NCBI RefSeq assembly: GCF_013394795.1
Contig: NZ_JABXYU010000001.1
Location: 1,178,001-1,242,000, forward strand
DNA: 64,000 bases
Source of the DNA: Leptotrichia sp. oral taxon 223
GTDB taxonomy: Bacteria; Fusobacteriota; Fusobacteriia; Fusobacteriales; Leptotrichiaceae
Reading direction: 5' to 3'
Shown: positions 32,245-40,208 of the stretch, piece by piece
Numbering within the stretch: the first letter of the stretch is position 1
Layout: the number at the start of each line of letters is the position of its first letter
Translations under genes and position numbers: made by a program
The notes under the pieces: generated by a model
Databases searched by the model: none
Seen by the model: the letters and a program-made list of their open reading frames with translations, nothing else
What the model was told of the DNA's origin: nothing

Positions 32245-32940
32245 TTATTTAATACCCTTCAATGTTTTTTCTAAACTATCCACTTCCCATTTCCCATTCA
32301 CTTTTTTCAATGTTGCTGGCACATTTTCAATTAGAATCTCTTCTTCTTTAATTTTTTTCGCTTCTGCTTCAAACATTTTTATTCTTTTAGTTATTGCGAT
32401 ACTGTAGTAATTTCGTTTTAACGGCTCATTTCCTTTAGTTTTCATAAGTTCTTCCAGTTCGCTTACACTGCCAATTTTAGCCTTTTCCATAATTTGTTTT
32501 TCTGTTTCATCATCTATATCTAACATATCTGGAACATCTTTCAAATTTTTAGACTTTATATCGTAAACGACTTCCACTTCATCGTCAGAAAGATGATCTA
32601 TCTGCTTTACATCAAATCTTAACGGTGTTTCCCTTGCTGTAATTCTTGAAATTGATCTTACATATTTATCTACAATTTCGTGTTTCAATGCATTGCTTAT
32701 AATATAATCCTTTTTAAACAGCCTATTGTAAGCTTCCTTTTCCAATTTTCTTTCATTATCTTGTATCCCGGCATTTACAATTGTGAAAAAAAACGATTGC
32801 AATCTGCTTATAAGCGCCTTCTTAATTTCCATGTTTTCTTCTTCCACTGTTCTTGCCGGCACATTTTGCTGCACTCGACTATTTGCCGCAAATGTATTTC
32901 CCATCACTGCCACCATAATTAAAAATAATATTTTTTTCAT
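32245..32940 (-). CDS. Secreted protein, tandem paralogue 3 of 3
   Basis: A 231-residue protein with signal peptide MKKILFLIMVAVMGNTFA. The mature part is helical and charged, has a central beta segment SDDEVEVVYDIKSKNL, and ends in the shared motif PATLKKVNGKWEVD, a final strand typical of NTF2-like/DUF4878-like folds. It is homologous to the proteins at 32985 and 33736, all in one orientation with 44-70 base gaps. No known function. Periplasmic or outer-membrane associated by its signal; no lipobox Cys. Confidence 0.8.
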   Translation of the reverse strand: MKKILFLIMVAVMGNTFAANSRVQQNVPARTVEEENMEIKKALISRLQSFFFTIVNAGIQDNERKLEKEAYNRLFKKDYIISNALKHEIVDKYVRSISRITARETPLRFDVKQIDHLSDDEVEVVYDIKSKNLKDVPDMLDIDDETEKQIMEKAKIGSVSELEELMKTKGNEPLKRNYYSIAITKRIKMFEAEAKKIKEEEILIENVPATLKKVNGKWEVDSLEKTLKGIK

Positions 32941-32984
32941 CTTTATTCTCCTTATTTTTTAATTTATTTCTGTTAAACCTGTTT

Positions 32985-33665
32985 CTAATTGTCTGTATCT
33001 TGAACTTGCCATTTACCGTTTACTTTTTTAAGTGTAGCTGGTATATCTTCTACCAAAACCTCTTCATCTTTAACTTCACGGATATTTTGATTAATAATTT
33101 TTGCTGTTTCCTCTATTGCTATATTATAAAATTTACGTTTTATTTCATCATTTCCTTTATTTTTTAAGATACTTTCCATTTTATCCATACTGTATCCCAT
33201 TCTTTTTAAAACTCTTTCTCCCAAAATGCCCTCTTTACCGCTTATACTCAAAATATTTTCTGTATTTTTTGCTTTTGTATCATATAAAATTTCAACTTCA
33301 TTTTCTGAAATCCGATTAACTTTTTTCACTACAATTTTAAGATCCAATCCTTTTAAGGACAAATCTATCAAAGTTTTCAAAAATTTTTGTGCCATTTCTT
33401 TTTTCAAAGATTCACTGACATTATAACCTTCATTAAATAAGTTCTCATATGCTATTTTTTTCAATTCTTCACTTTTAGAAAGCTCTGCCTTTATAGAATC
33501 ATTTATCGGCTGTTCCACATCATTTTTTATCGCTCTTTCAAATTCTGTCTTCTCACTTTCCGATACCTGACTTACCGTTCCAGTATTTTTACTACTTCGT
33601 GATGTAGGTGCTGTAAAGCTGTTTCCTGCTATCACCAGCATAATTAAAAACAATATTTTTCTCAT
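32985..33665 (-). CDS. Secreted protein, tandem paralogue 2 of 3
   Basis: A 226-residue protein with signal peptide MRKILFLIMLVIAGNSFTA. It shares with its neighbours the N-terminal Ser/Thr-rich linker, the beta segment ISENEVEILYDTKAKNT, the KGNDEIKRKFYNIAI helix and the ending PATLKKVNGKWQVQD. The divergence between the three copies is large (well under half identical by eye), so the duplication is old and the copies may differ in ligand. Confidence 0.8.
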   Translation of the reverse strand: MRKILFLIMLVIAGNSFTAPTSRSSKNTGTVSQVSESEKTEFERAIKNDVEQPINDSIKAELSKSEELKKIAYENLFNEGYNVSESLKKEMAQKFLKTLIDLSLKGLDLKIVVKKVNRISENEVEILYDTKAKNTENILSISGKEGILGERVLKRMGYSMDKMESILKNKGNDEIKRKFYNIAIEETAKIINQNIREVKDEEVLVEDIPATLKKVNGKWQVQDTDN

Positions 33666-33735
33666 AAGATCTCCTCCATTTTATATTTATTTTTATTTCC
33701 ACTAAAATTATAACCTAATTTTTAAAACCTTTTAA

Positions 33736-34425
33736 TTATTGATTTAAATCCACTTGCCATTTCCCATTCACTTTTTTAACTGTAACTGGTATATTCTCTA
33801 CCATGTTTTCTTCCTCTTTTGTCTTTCTTATTTCTTCATTAAGGAAATTTACCACTTCTTCCAGCATTACATAATAATATTTTTTCTTTAATTCTTCATT
33901 TCCTTTGTTTCTCATGATCTTTTCTGCTGCATCCATATCTTTGAGTCCTATCTTTGTCAAAAATTGTCTTTCCATCTTTTCATCAAAGTCCAGCAAATCC
34001 CAAACTTTGTCTAAATTTTTCACTTTCATATCACAATTTACCTGAACTTCATTTTGAGAAATATAATTAATTTTTTTAACTGCAATTCTTGGTTTCATTC
34101 CATTGATTACAATTTTTATTATTTCATCTGTATATTTTTTCCCAATTTCTTTTCTCGCAGCATCGCTTATAACGTATTCCTTTGGAAACAGGCTGTCTAT
34201 CGGAATTTTTGAAGACTGCTTATTAATTTCTGTTAGCACAGCATTCCTAACTGTGTTCATAAATGGCTGCATTCCAACTTGAACAGCATCTTCGATTTCC
34301 TTTCTTTCACTTTCGGATATTCTGCTTGACGCTGTCGTTCTAGCACTTTTACCCTTCTGTGATGCTGGTGCCGCAAATGTATTTCCCATTACCGCCAGCA
34401 TTAGTGCAAATAATACTTTTTTCAT
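33736..34425 (-). CDS. Secreted protein, tandem paralogue 1 of 3
   Basis: A 229-residue protein with signal peptide MKKVLFALMLAVMGNTFA. Shared features: ISQNEVQVNCDMKVKNL, NKGNEELKKKYYYVMLEE and the final strand PVTVKKVNGKWQVD. First gene of the tandem set; about 150 bases of AT-rich sequence separate it from the DUF2798 pseudogene on the other strand. No enzyme residues are conserved among the three, which argues for a binding or structural role. Confidence 0.8.
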   Translation of the reverse strand: MKKVLFALMLAVMGNTFAAPASQKGKSARTTASSRISESERKEIEDAVQVGMQPFMNTVRNAVLTEINKQSSKIPIDSLFPKEYVISDAARKEIGKKYTDEIIKIVINGMKPRIAVKKINYISQNEVQVNCDMKVKNLDKVWDLLDFDEKMERQFLTKIGLKDMDAAEKIMRNKGNEELKKKYYYVMLEEVVNFLNEEIRKTKEEENMVENIPVTVKKVNGKWQVDLNQ

Positions 34426-34581
34426 AAATTCTCCTCACTATATCTTTTAGTTTTCTTATAAAAGTATAACATATTTTTATAAAATATTAAAATTAAAAAT
34501 TATTTTAAAACACAAAAACTTACGAAAAAATAATTTATGTGATACAATACAGGAAATTTATGATTTAGAAGGAGGGATTTA

Positions 34582-34737
34582 ATGCCTAGAAACAAGAAAG
34601 AAGGAATTATTTTTGGAATTACAATGTGTTTTTTAATGGTTTGCTGAATGAGTGCCTATAATTTGGCTCTTGTTGGAAAATTGAGATTACACAAAATTAT
34701 GGACACTCTCTTAAAAAGTTTTGATTGTACATTTTAA
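34582..34737 (+). pseudogene. Broken DUF2798 membrane protein gene
   Basis: A strong AGAAGGAGGG ribosome site and ATG start MPRNKKEGIIFGITMCFLMV, then a TGA at 34645-34647 and continuation in the same frame with MSAYNLALVGKL, as in DUF2798 proteins. After about 12 more codons the family match ends and the frame stops at 34735-34737, inside the end of the DKNYY gene on the other strand. Both a nonsense change and a lost C-terminus are seen, so this is a decaying gene. An extended -10 box (TGATACAAT) lies upstream. Confidence 0.7.
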
Positions 34738-35778
34738 ATATTCGTGATTTTTATCTTTTACTGTTCCTTTATTTATGCTATATCTCTCGTCTCTTGAAGT
34801 TTTAAAACTTTCATAATCTGCACCCTTTAATATTTTCCCATTACAATAAACATGGTCTTTATCTTTTGCGTAAGAAAATCCCTCTGCATCCATATTCTCA
34901 AATATTGTAAACGAATTTTTATCTGCAAAAACTTTAATTGGGTATTTATTTATTCTAAAAATATCATAAAAATAAATATTATTCCTATCTTTCGCATAAC
35001 CATTTCCTATAACTTCAAACGTTTTTGTATCTGCACCTTCTAATTTTACAAAATCATCTATTTCTGAATTATAGTAATAGATACTTTTCTTATCTTTTAT
35101 AAATTCATACTCCAAAGGTTTAAACGTTTTTTTATCAATATTTTTTAATTCCTTCGCTCTGTATTCATTTAGCCATCCATCAGACAAAAAATATAATTTT
35201 TTATTATTCTCAAAAAATATTTTGTTATGTTTCAAATTTTCATTTATAAACTTAAAATCTTTAGCAGGAGGTGTTCCTGTTATTTTTTTCATAGAAAAAT
35301 ATGGGCCATGATAACCTTGTTCAACAATAATTTCCCCTGTTCCAAATATATAAATTTTGTCCTTATCTATTGCAACGTCTTCAGATATTAACTTAAATGT
35401 ATTATAATCCACTCCTTTTAGTTCATTAATTAATGTTCCATAAATAGCAAATATTCTTTCCCCATCTTTCAAAAAATATTTTTTCTCTACTATATTTTTT
35501 ACATTTGGTTTAATCAATTCAAGATTTTTAAAATTTATTTTTAATTTTTCTTGTTTAATATTTACAAGATTTTCTGCATTTTTTACTTTTATACCTAAAT
35601 AATAAACACCTTCATCGTCTACTGAAATTTCATCATTTAATCTTCTTCTTCCTTTGCTTATTTCTATATCATACTCTTTATTTCCAAAAACTTTCCATTT
35701 ATTACTAACATTCCCCGTAAATGATAAATTTCCTATAAAAAATAATAAAACAAATATTTTGAAAAACTGTCTTTTCAT
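34711..35778 (-). CDS. Secreted DKNYY-family protein
   Basis: About 355 residues with signal peptide MKRQFFKIFVLLFFIGNLSF. The mature part holds repeated DKNYY-type units: KDGERIFAIYGTLI, DKDKIYIFGTGEI, IKDKKSIYYYNSEI, AKDRNNIYFYDIF, AKDKDHVYCNGKIL, each a D-K-x-x-(I/V)-Y/F strand pair followed by a LxGAD-type turn (PF13644-like). These repeats form a beta solenoid-like surface; ligand unknown. The frame is open to 35901, but ATG at 35778 has AAGGAG at 8 bases and starts the signal peptide. It follows the gene at 35795 by 16 bases, so they form one transcript. Confidence 0.82.
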   Translation of the reverse strand: MKRQFFKIFVLLFFIGNLSFTGNVSNKWKVFGNKEYDIEISKGRRRLNDEISVDDEGVYYLGIKVKNAENLVNIKQEKLKINFKNLELIKPNVKNIVEKKYFLKDGERIFAIYGTLINELKGVDYNTFKLISEDVAIDKDKIYIFGTGEIIVEQGYHGPYFSMKKITGTPPAKDFKFINENLKHNKIFFENNKKLYFLSDGWLNEYRAKELKNIDKKTFKPLEYEFIKDKKSIYYYNSEIDDFVKLEGADTKTFEVIGNGYAKDRNNIYFYDIFRINKYPIKVFADKNSFTIFENMDAEGFSYAKDKDHVYCNGKILKGADYESFKTSRDERYSINKGTVKDKNHEYLKCTIKTF

Positions 35779-35794
35779 AATCTGCACTCCTTTT

Positions 35795-36808
35795 TTAATC
35801 ACATCTTTTACCAAACTCATCATATTCTTCTCTTGCAACACTCTCACTATTTTCATCAAAAAAAATCCAGTTATAAAACTTTCTCCCATCTCGTATAACA
35901 CCTTTTATAACTGCCTTTTCTCTCAAATTATCGTCTTTTCCCTTACTAAACCATTTATTGAAATAACGAAGAAAATTATTTTTTATTTCCACAAAATCTG
36001 TAATTTCTATTTTTGCATTTATTTTTCTCCCATTTAACCTGTAAATCGAAACATCTTTTTCAAAATCTTTTTCTTCAATTTCAATAATATTATTTTCTAC
36101 TTCCAATTTTTTCCATTTCTTTAGATTATTCCATTCTTCCAAAGTCATTTTTATCATATCAAAATCTTTAATCGGCTTAAAATCACGAAATTCTACAATT
36201 GTGTATTCTCTAATAAATTTTTCCATTTCTTTCTTTTCCAAAAACTCGCCATTCTCAAAGACAATCCTATTCACATTATTTTCTTCAATAAATTCCATTA
36301 TCTTCTCAAAACCAATTTCCCGTGTTACAACATCATCAGAAATTTCTATTTTTTCTTTCCAAATTGATTTATACAGCCCAACTTTTTTCAGTTCTATCCG
36401 AAATTCCTTCTTGTTTATTTTTTCTCCCACTTTTATTTTCTCAAGAAGTTCAATTAATTTTTTTGAAAAATCAACCTTATTTTTATGAATTATTTCTTTC
36501 AAATATCTAATTGTGCTGTTTCTCAAAATATCATAATTTCCTAAAATTTCATTTTTCAATTTTTCATCATTCGTAACTTCATTTTCATAACATTTCCACG
36601 AATAATCCTGCCCATCAAAACAATGAAATATTTTATCTCCCTTTTCTTTCTCAAAATCATAATAAGAACAGCTATACAGCGGATCATCTTCCCTTCTCAA
36701 ATCAAATGCCACATAATTTTTATCTTCTTTTGCTTCCCCAATATGCAAAAAACATTCCGCCTCAAAAAAAGAATCATTTTTCTGATTTTCAAGTTTTATA
36801 ATTTTCAT
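35795..36808 (-). CDS. Hypothetical protein, 337 aa
   Basis: A soluble, Lys/Glu-rich protein without a signal peptide or membrane segment. The N-terminal 100 residues are beta-rich (FFEAECFLHIGEAKEDKN, VAFDLRREDDPLYSCSYYDF), the middle helical (residues 115-210), and the end beta again (GRKFYNWIFFDENSE). I recognise no family. It is followed by the DKNYY gene and preceded by a decayed C-terminal fragment (36845-37108), an order that recalls toxin tail plus immunity gene, but this is inference. Confidence 0.7.
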   Translation of the reverse strand: MKIIKLENQKNDSFFEAECFLHIGEAKEDKNYVAFDLRREDDPLYSCSYYDFEKEKGDKIFHCFDGQDYSWKCYENEVTNDEKLKNEILGNYDILRNSTIRYLKEIIHKNKVDFSKKLIELLEKIKVGEKINKKEFRIELKKVGLYKSIWKEKIEISDDVVTREIGFEKIMEFIEENNVNRIVFENGEFLEKKEMEKFIREYTIVEFRDFKPIKDFDMIKMTLEEWNNLKKWKKLEVENNIIEIEEKDFEKDVSIYRLNGRKINAKIEITDFVEIKNNFLRYFNKWFSKGKDDNLREKAVIKGVIRDGRKFYNWIFFDENSESVAREEYDEFGKRCD

Positions 36809-36844
36809 ATTTTTTTAAATCCTTACGCAATAAATAACATTTTA

Positions 36845-37108
36845 TTACTTAATTTTATTTAACATCTCTTCAAATTTTTCAACATCTTTAAACTTCCACT
36901 CATTCCCGATTTTATTTAATTCATTTGTCACTTTATCTATCATATAATTTTTAGGATTTCGCACTCCTTCTCTTAACATTTCATTCATTATATCTTTTCG
37001 TTTTTTTATACTTTGATGTGACGATGAATAAGACTTCTTTCTCTATAATTTTTTGTATTTTTTGATTGACTGTTTCCTTGAATTTTAACTATATTTTTTA
37101 ATCTATCC
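36845..37108 (-). pseudogene. Decayed C-terminal gene fragment
   Basis: On the minus strand a frame reads NKKDRLKNIVKIQGNSQSK and then, after a one-base shift near 37025, SYSSSHQSIKKRKDIMNEM and on to GNEWKFKDVEKFEEMLNKIK and stop TAA at 36845-36847. Both parts look like coding sequence and no start with a ribosome site exists upstream, because GNAT coding sequence is reached at 37112. Most likely the remnant tail of a larger protein, possibly a polymorphic toxin C-terminus. The last 47 codons from ATG could still be translated. Confidence 0.45.
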
Positions 37109-37111
37109 TTT

Positions 37112-37678
37112 TTATTTATGAATTATCCAATAGTCTTTATATGAATATCCATCATGTGTTCCTACTAAAAAATTATCCGATTTTGTAAAACCAATACCCG
37201 ATGCTGCGGACATTCTTTCAATGGCATAATTAGGAACTTTAGTAATAACTTCTTCGCAATCAAATAGTTCAAAAGTCGGAGAAACTATAAGCTCCAAAAT
37301 TTCTTTAATAACTTCTTCTTTTTCATATTCGCTTTTCAAATCCAGTCTAAGTACGCCCATTCCATTAAACTTATCTTCTGATGTTCTATTAAACAGTTCA
37401 ATAGTTCCAATTACTTTTAGTGAAATCTTATCAATGATAACCCAACGAACGAACCATTTTGTCTGATATGATTTTAGCCAAAAATCAATAGCCTGTTCCA
37501 TCTTATCTTTTGTTGGATAGTAGAAATTATCACCATCACAATTATCACTATTAAAAAATGGCAATGAATTTTTGTCACTATAAACTGCGAATAAATCTTC
37601 TACATCATCTTTATCTACAAATCGGAGTAAAAATTTTTCACTTTCAAATTTAGGAACATTCTCATATATATTTGACAT
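37112..37678 (-). CDS. GNAT family N-acetyltransferase
   Basis: A 188-residue acetyltransferase of the RimJ/RimL-like group (Acetyltransf_3). N-terminal strand KFLLRFVDKDDVEDLFAVYS; WVIIDKISLKVIGTIELFNR is the beta3-beta4 hairpin; acetyl-CoA side helix in EVITKVPNYAIERMSAASGIGF. The substrate, protein N-terminus or small amine, is unknown. The start has TTAGGAGGACTAAACT upstream and an extended -10 TGGTATAAT about 45 bases before the start, so it has its own promoter placed within the TnpW-linked remnant. Confidence 0.85.
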   Translation of the reverse strand: MSNIYENVPKFESEKFLLRFVDKDDVEDLFAVYSDKNSLPFFNSDNCDGDNFYYPTKDKMEQAIDFWLKSYQTKWFVRWVIIDKISLKVIGTIELFNRTSEDKFNGMGVLRLDLKSEYEKEEVIKEILELIVSPTFELFDCEEVITKVPNYAIERMSAASGIGFTKSDNFLVGTHDGYSYKDYWIIHK

Positions 37679-37844
37679 AGTTTAGTCCTCCTAACCAATA
37701 TATCTCTCCTCAAATTTGTTATATATTATACCATTTTTAAGCCATTTTTTCTACCGTCAGATTTCCTACTTGCTTTCAGGACTTCCACAAAAACAGATAT
37801 GAAAAGAATGGGAATATCGTTATTAAGGGGGCTATTTCACCTTA

Positions 37845-38039
37845 TTATTTCTGTTCCGATTTCACTACCTTTAACAGCTTATCTTGAAATGTTTCTTTGC
37901 TGTTTTTATTAAAATATATCTCCGTTACAAAGGTCTTCCCTCTAATCTTTTTTATCATAATACCGTTCGGTTTTTGGGGTGTGGCTCGTTCTTTGTTGGT
38001 CTGTATTTCACTGCTTTGTGCTTTTTCATTTTCTACCAT
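37845..38039 (-). CDS. TnpW-like protein, mobile-element remnant
   Basis: A 64-residue protein. The C-terminal half IRGKTFVTEIYFNKNS followed by ETFQDKLLKVV matches the TnpW family (PF14202) of conjugative transposons, which has a G-x-T-(Y/F)-x-V strand and an E-T-x-x-D-K-L helix. The function of TnpW is unknown. No integrase, recombinase or mobilization gene is nearby, so it is an isolated remnant. About 130 bases of downstream sequence (to 37740) also resemble nothing in the neighbourhood and may belong to the same element. Confidence 0.7.
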   Translation of the reverse strand: MVENEKAQSSEIQTNKERATPQKPNGIMIKKIRGKTFVTEIYFNKNSKETFQDKLLKVVKSEQK

Positions 38040-38062
38040 TTAGTCCTCCTTTCGACTTGCAC

Positions 38063-38097
38063 AAAAAAAGATTTCCTGTAATTAGGAAACCTCTTTT
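38063..38097 (-). terminator. Terminator after cobM and small secreted gene
   Basis: Minus strand AGGTTTCC / GGAAATCT with an 8-base loop, then seven T. Confidence 0.8.
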
Positions 38098-38131
38098 CAT
38101 ATTGATTGATATTTAATTTTGGGTATTGTTT

Positions 38132-38407
38132 TTAAGTTGTGGCTTGTAGCTTATTTCTTGCTCGATATTCCCTTGCTTTTATCCGTTCGTACTCTCTAAA
38201 CTTTTCAATGTTTTTTGCTCGGTATTCTTTGGAATATGCCCTATGATAAGCTCTTGATTTTTCTTTCTTTGTTTCTTCAATTTTCTTATTCTCCAAATCA
38301 ATCTGCTCTTTTGACAAAGTAACATTTTTTTGCTTTGTTACTTGATATTGCTGTGCAAAAATTTGCATGGAAAATGTAAATAGAATTATTGTTATTAGTT
38401 TTTTCAT
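38132..38407 (-). CDS. Small secreted basic protein
   Basis: A 91-residue protein with signal peptide MKKLITIILFTFSMQIFAQ. The mature 72 residues are highly charged with repeating Tyr/Arg units (RAYHRAYSKEYRAKN, KFREYERIKAREYRARNK), likely a long basic helix. The ATG overlaps the cobM stop (TAATG), so it is translationally coupled to cobM, and both end at the hairpin at 38063. No known role; a nucleic-acid- or envelope-binding peptide is possible. Confidence 0.7.
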   Translation of the reverse strand: MKKLITIILFTFSMQIFAQQYQVTKQKNVTLSKEQIDLENKKIEETKKEKSRAYHRAYSKEYRAKNIEKFREYERIKAREYRARNKLQATT

Positions 38408-39168
38408 TATTCCTCAATCCCTTTCCTAAACTCATGCGAAAATGTCTTATCATAAAGTTTAGATTTAGAATACTCATTTCCTATAAAGTTTCCAACCAAA
38501 ATTTGTGCAGTTTTCGTAATTTTTTCATCTTTCACTTTTTGAGCAATGTTTTCCAATGTTCCCATAATGATTTTCTGATCTTCCCAAGTTGCTCTTTGGA
38601 CAATTGCAATTGGTGTTGTTTTATCATAATGCTTTAATAATCTTTTTACAACTTCATCAATCATTTGTACAGATAGGAATATTGCCATCGAACATTTATG
38701 TGAAGCCAGGCTTTCTAGGCTTTCTGTTTCTGGTACTGGAGTTCTTCCTTCCAGTCTTGTACAAATTATTGTCTGACTCACATCAGGCAATGTAAACTCT
38801 TTTTTTATTGCAGCAGCGGCAGCTACAAATGAACTTACCCCTGGAATTACTTCATATTCAATCCCATATTCATCCAAAATATCCATTTGTTCCCTTATTG
38901 CTCCAAAAATACTTGGATCTCCAGTATGCACCCTTGCTACCAGTTTCCCTTTTTTCTGTGCCTTTATCATAACTTCCATCACTTCATCCAAATTCATTGA
39001 AGCGGAATTATAAATTTCAGCTCCATCCTTATGACAATCAATAACCTCTTTTGGAACCAATGAACCAGCATAAATTATTACATCTGCTTCCTTTACAATT
39101 TTTTGCCCTTTTACTGTAATCAATTCAGGATCTCCTGGTCCTGCTCCTATGAAGTATACTTTTTTCAT
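38407..39168 (-). CDS. cobM: (Cobalt-)precorrin-4 C11-methyltransferase
   Basis: About 253 residues of the tetrapyrrole methylase family (CbiF/CobM). N-terminal VYFIGAGPGDPELITVKG, the VIYAGSLVP motif, LVARVHTGDPSIFGA (SAM-binding GDP) and the PGVSSFVAAAA stretch. It methylates C-11 of cobalt-precorrin-4 in anaerobic B12 synthesis. The frame is open to 39216, but ATG at 39168 follows AGAGGTAA and starts at the family's usual position. It is separated from cobI by 2.4 kb of unrelated genes, so the operon seems to have been broken. Confidence 0.94.
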   Translation of the reverse strand: MKKVYFIGAGPGDPELITVKGQKIVKEADVIIYAGSLVPKEVIDCHKDGAEIYNSASMNLDEVMEVMIKAQKKGKLVARVHTGDPSIFGAIREQMDILDEYGIEYEVIPGVSSFVAAAAAIKKEFTLPDVSQTIICTRLEGRTPVPETESLESLASHKCSMAIFLSVQMIDEVVKRLLKHYDKTTPIAIVQRATWEDQKIIMGTLENIAQKVKDEKITKTAQILVGNFIGNEYSKSKLYDKTFSHEFRKGIEE

Positions 39169-39360
39169 AAAATTACCTCTTTCTTTTTTAATTTTTTTAT
39201 TTTTATAATATTTCATTTATTTGAAAACTTACTGATATTTCTGTATTCAAATATATTTTTTCATTTTTCTTAAAAAACGCTTCCCAGACTTTCCCATTTT
39301 CAAGATAAACTATTTTTTTTAGGTTACCATCTTGTTACCTTGTAATAAAATTGTGCCTTC

Positions 39361-39407
39361 TTCACAATTTTTCTATTTTAAGCTATAATTAACATAGTTA
39401 GCTAACT
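39361..39407 (+). promoter_or_regulatory. Promoter with overlapping palindrome before PNPOx-like gene
   Basis: TTCACA (39361-39366), 17-base spacer, TATAAT (39384-39389). Starting 6 bases after the -10 box, at the expected start point, is the perfect palindrome AGTTAGCTAACT (39396-39407). GTTACC occurs twice about 15 bases apart near 39322-39340. The HxlR-type regulator gene next door is a natural candidate to bind here. Confidence 0.6.
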
Positions 39408-39435
39408 CAAAAAAATATATCTGGAGGAAAATAAA

Positions 39436-39849
39436 ATGATTGATTACAATACAATATTAAAAGAAAACTCTTACGGAGTTTTAGCTACACTTGACGATAA
39501 TAAACCTAAAACAAGAATTTTTCAGTATCTGTTTTCTGAGAAAAACAAAGTATATCTTGCAACTACAAATAATAAAAACGTTTACAAACAGTTAAAAAAA
39601 TGTCCTTATGTTTCTTTTCTCTCTCATTCAGAAGACTATTTATCTTTTGTATCCGTAAATGGAAATATTCATTTTACTAATGATATTAACCTGAAAACAA
39701 AAGTTTTAAACGAATATCCAGCAATAAAGGAACTTTTTAAAACTCCTGACAATCCTATTTTTGAACTTTTTTATATTAATGTAGAAGAAATCAGAACTTT
39801 TGATTTAAAAACTTATACCAATGAAAATTTTAAAATAGAAAAACCATAA
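39436..39849 (+). CDS. Pyridoxamine 5'-phosphate oxidase-like FMN-binding protein
   Basis: A 137-residue split-barrel flavin-binding protein. YGVLATLDDNKPKTRIFQYLF near residue 13, then KVYLATTNNKNVYKQLKKCP near 45 are typical strands and the phosphate-binding region of this family. Such proteins reduce or bind flavins, haem or small quinones in the cytoplasm. It faces, tail to tail, an HxlR regulator with only 20 bases between; the pair is a common redox-stress unit. Confidence 0.85.
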   Translation: MIDYNTILKENSYGVLATLDDNKPKTRIFQYLFSEKNKVYLATTNNKNVYKQLKKCPYVSFLSHSEDYLSFVSVNGNIHFTNDINLKTKVLNEYPAIKELFKTPDNPIFELFYINVEEIRTFDLKTYTNENFKIEKP

Positions 39850-39869
39850 TTAATTCGATACAATTATAG

Positions 39870-40208
39870 TTATTCATATTTTGTTTTTTCTCTGTAATTT
39901 ATACCCCATTTATCCATACTTTCCAGTATCGGCTTTAAGCTGTAACCTGTTTCAGTAAGAGAATATTCAACTTTTGGAGGAACTTCAGGATAAATTTTTC
40001 TTACAAGAAGATTGTCCTCCTCCATTTCTCTTAAATTGTATGTCAAAACTTTATTAGAAATTCCATTTATAGATTTTCTCAACTCTCCAAATCTTTTTGT
40101 TCCATCGAGTAAATCTCTTATTATAAGTATTTTCCATTTATTAGAAATTAAAGAAAGTGTTATTTCAACTGAACACTTCGGTAATTCTTTTCTATTCATA
40201 ATTATCAT
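39870..40208 (-). CDS. HxlR-family transcriptional regulator
   Basis: A 112-residue winged-helix protein. KCSVEITLSLISNKWKILII is the HxlR signature (normally CPV ... ISGKWTLLIL), followed by GTKRFGELRKSINGISNKVL and the wing. One Cys (near residue 12) sits where redox- or aldehyde-sensing HxlR proteins have theirs. It probably controls the converging PNPOx-like gene through the palindrome at 39396. Its start overlaps the end of the broken YhcG gene, so it may now depend on that gene's promoter. Confidence 0.88.
   Translation of the reverse strand: MIIMNRKELPKCSVEITLSLISNKWKILIIRDLLDGTKRFGELRKSINGISNKVLTYNLREMEEDNLLVRKIYPEVPPKVEYSLTETGYSLKPILESMDKWGINYREKTKYE

Noticed and set aside
34582-34737. 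TGA read as Trp (recoding)
   Set aside because: The gene is also truncated, and intact genes such as thiN use TGA as a stop.
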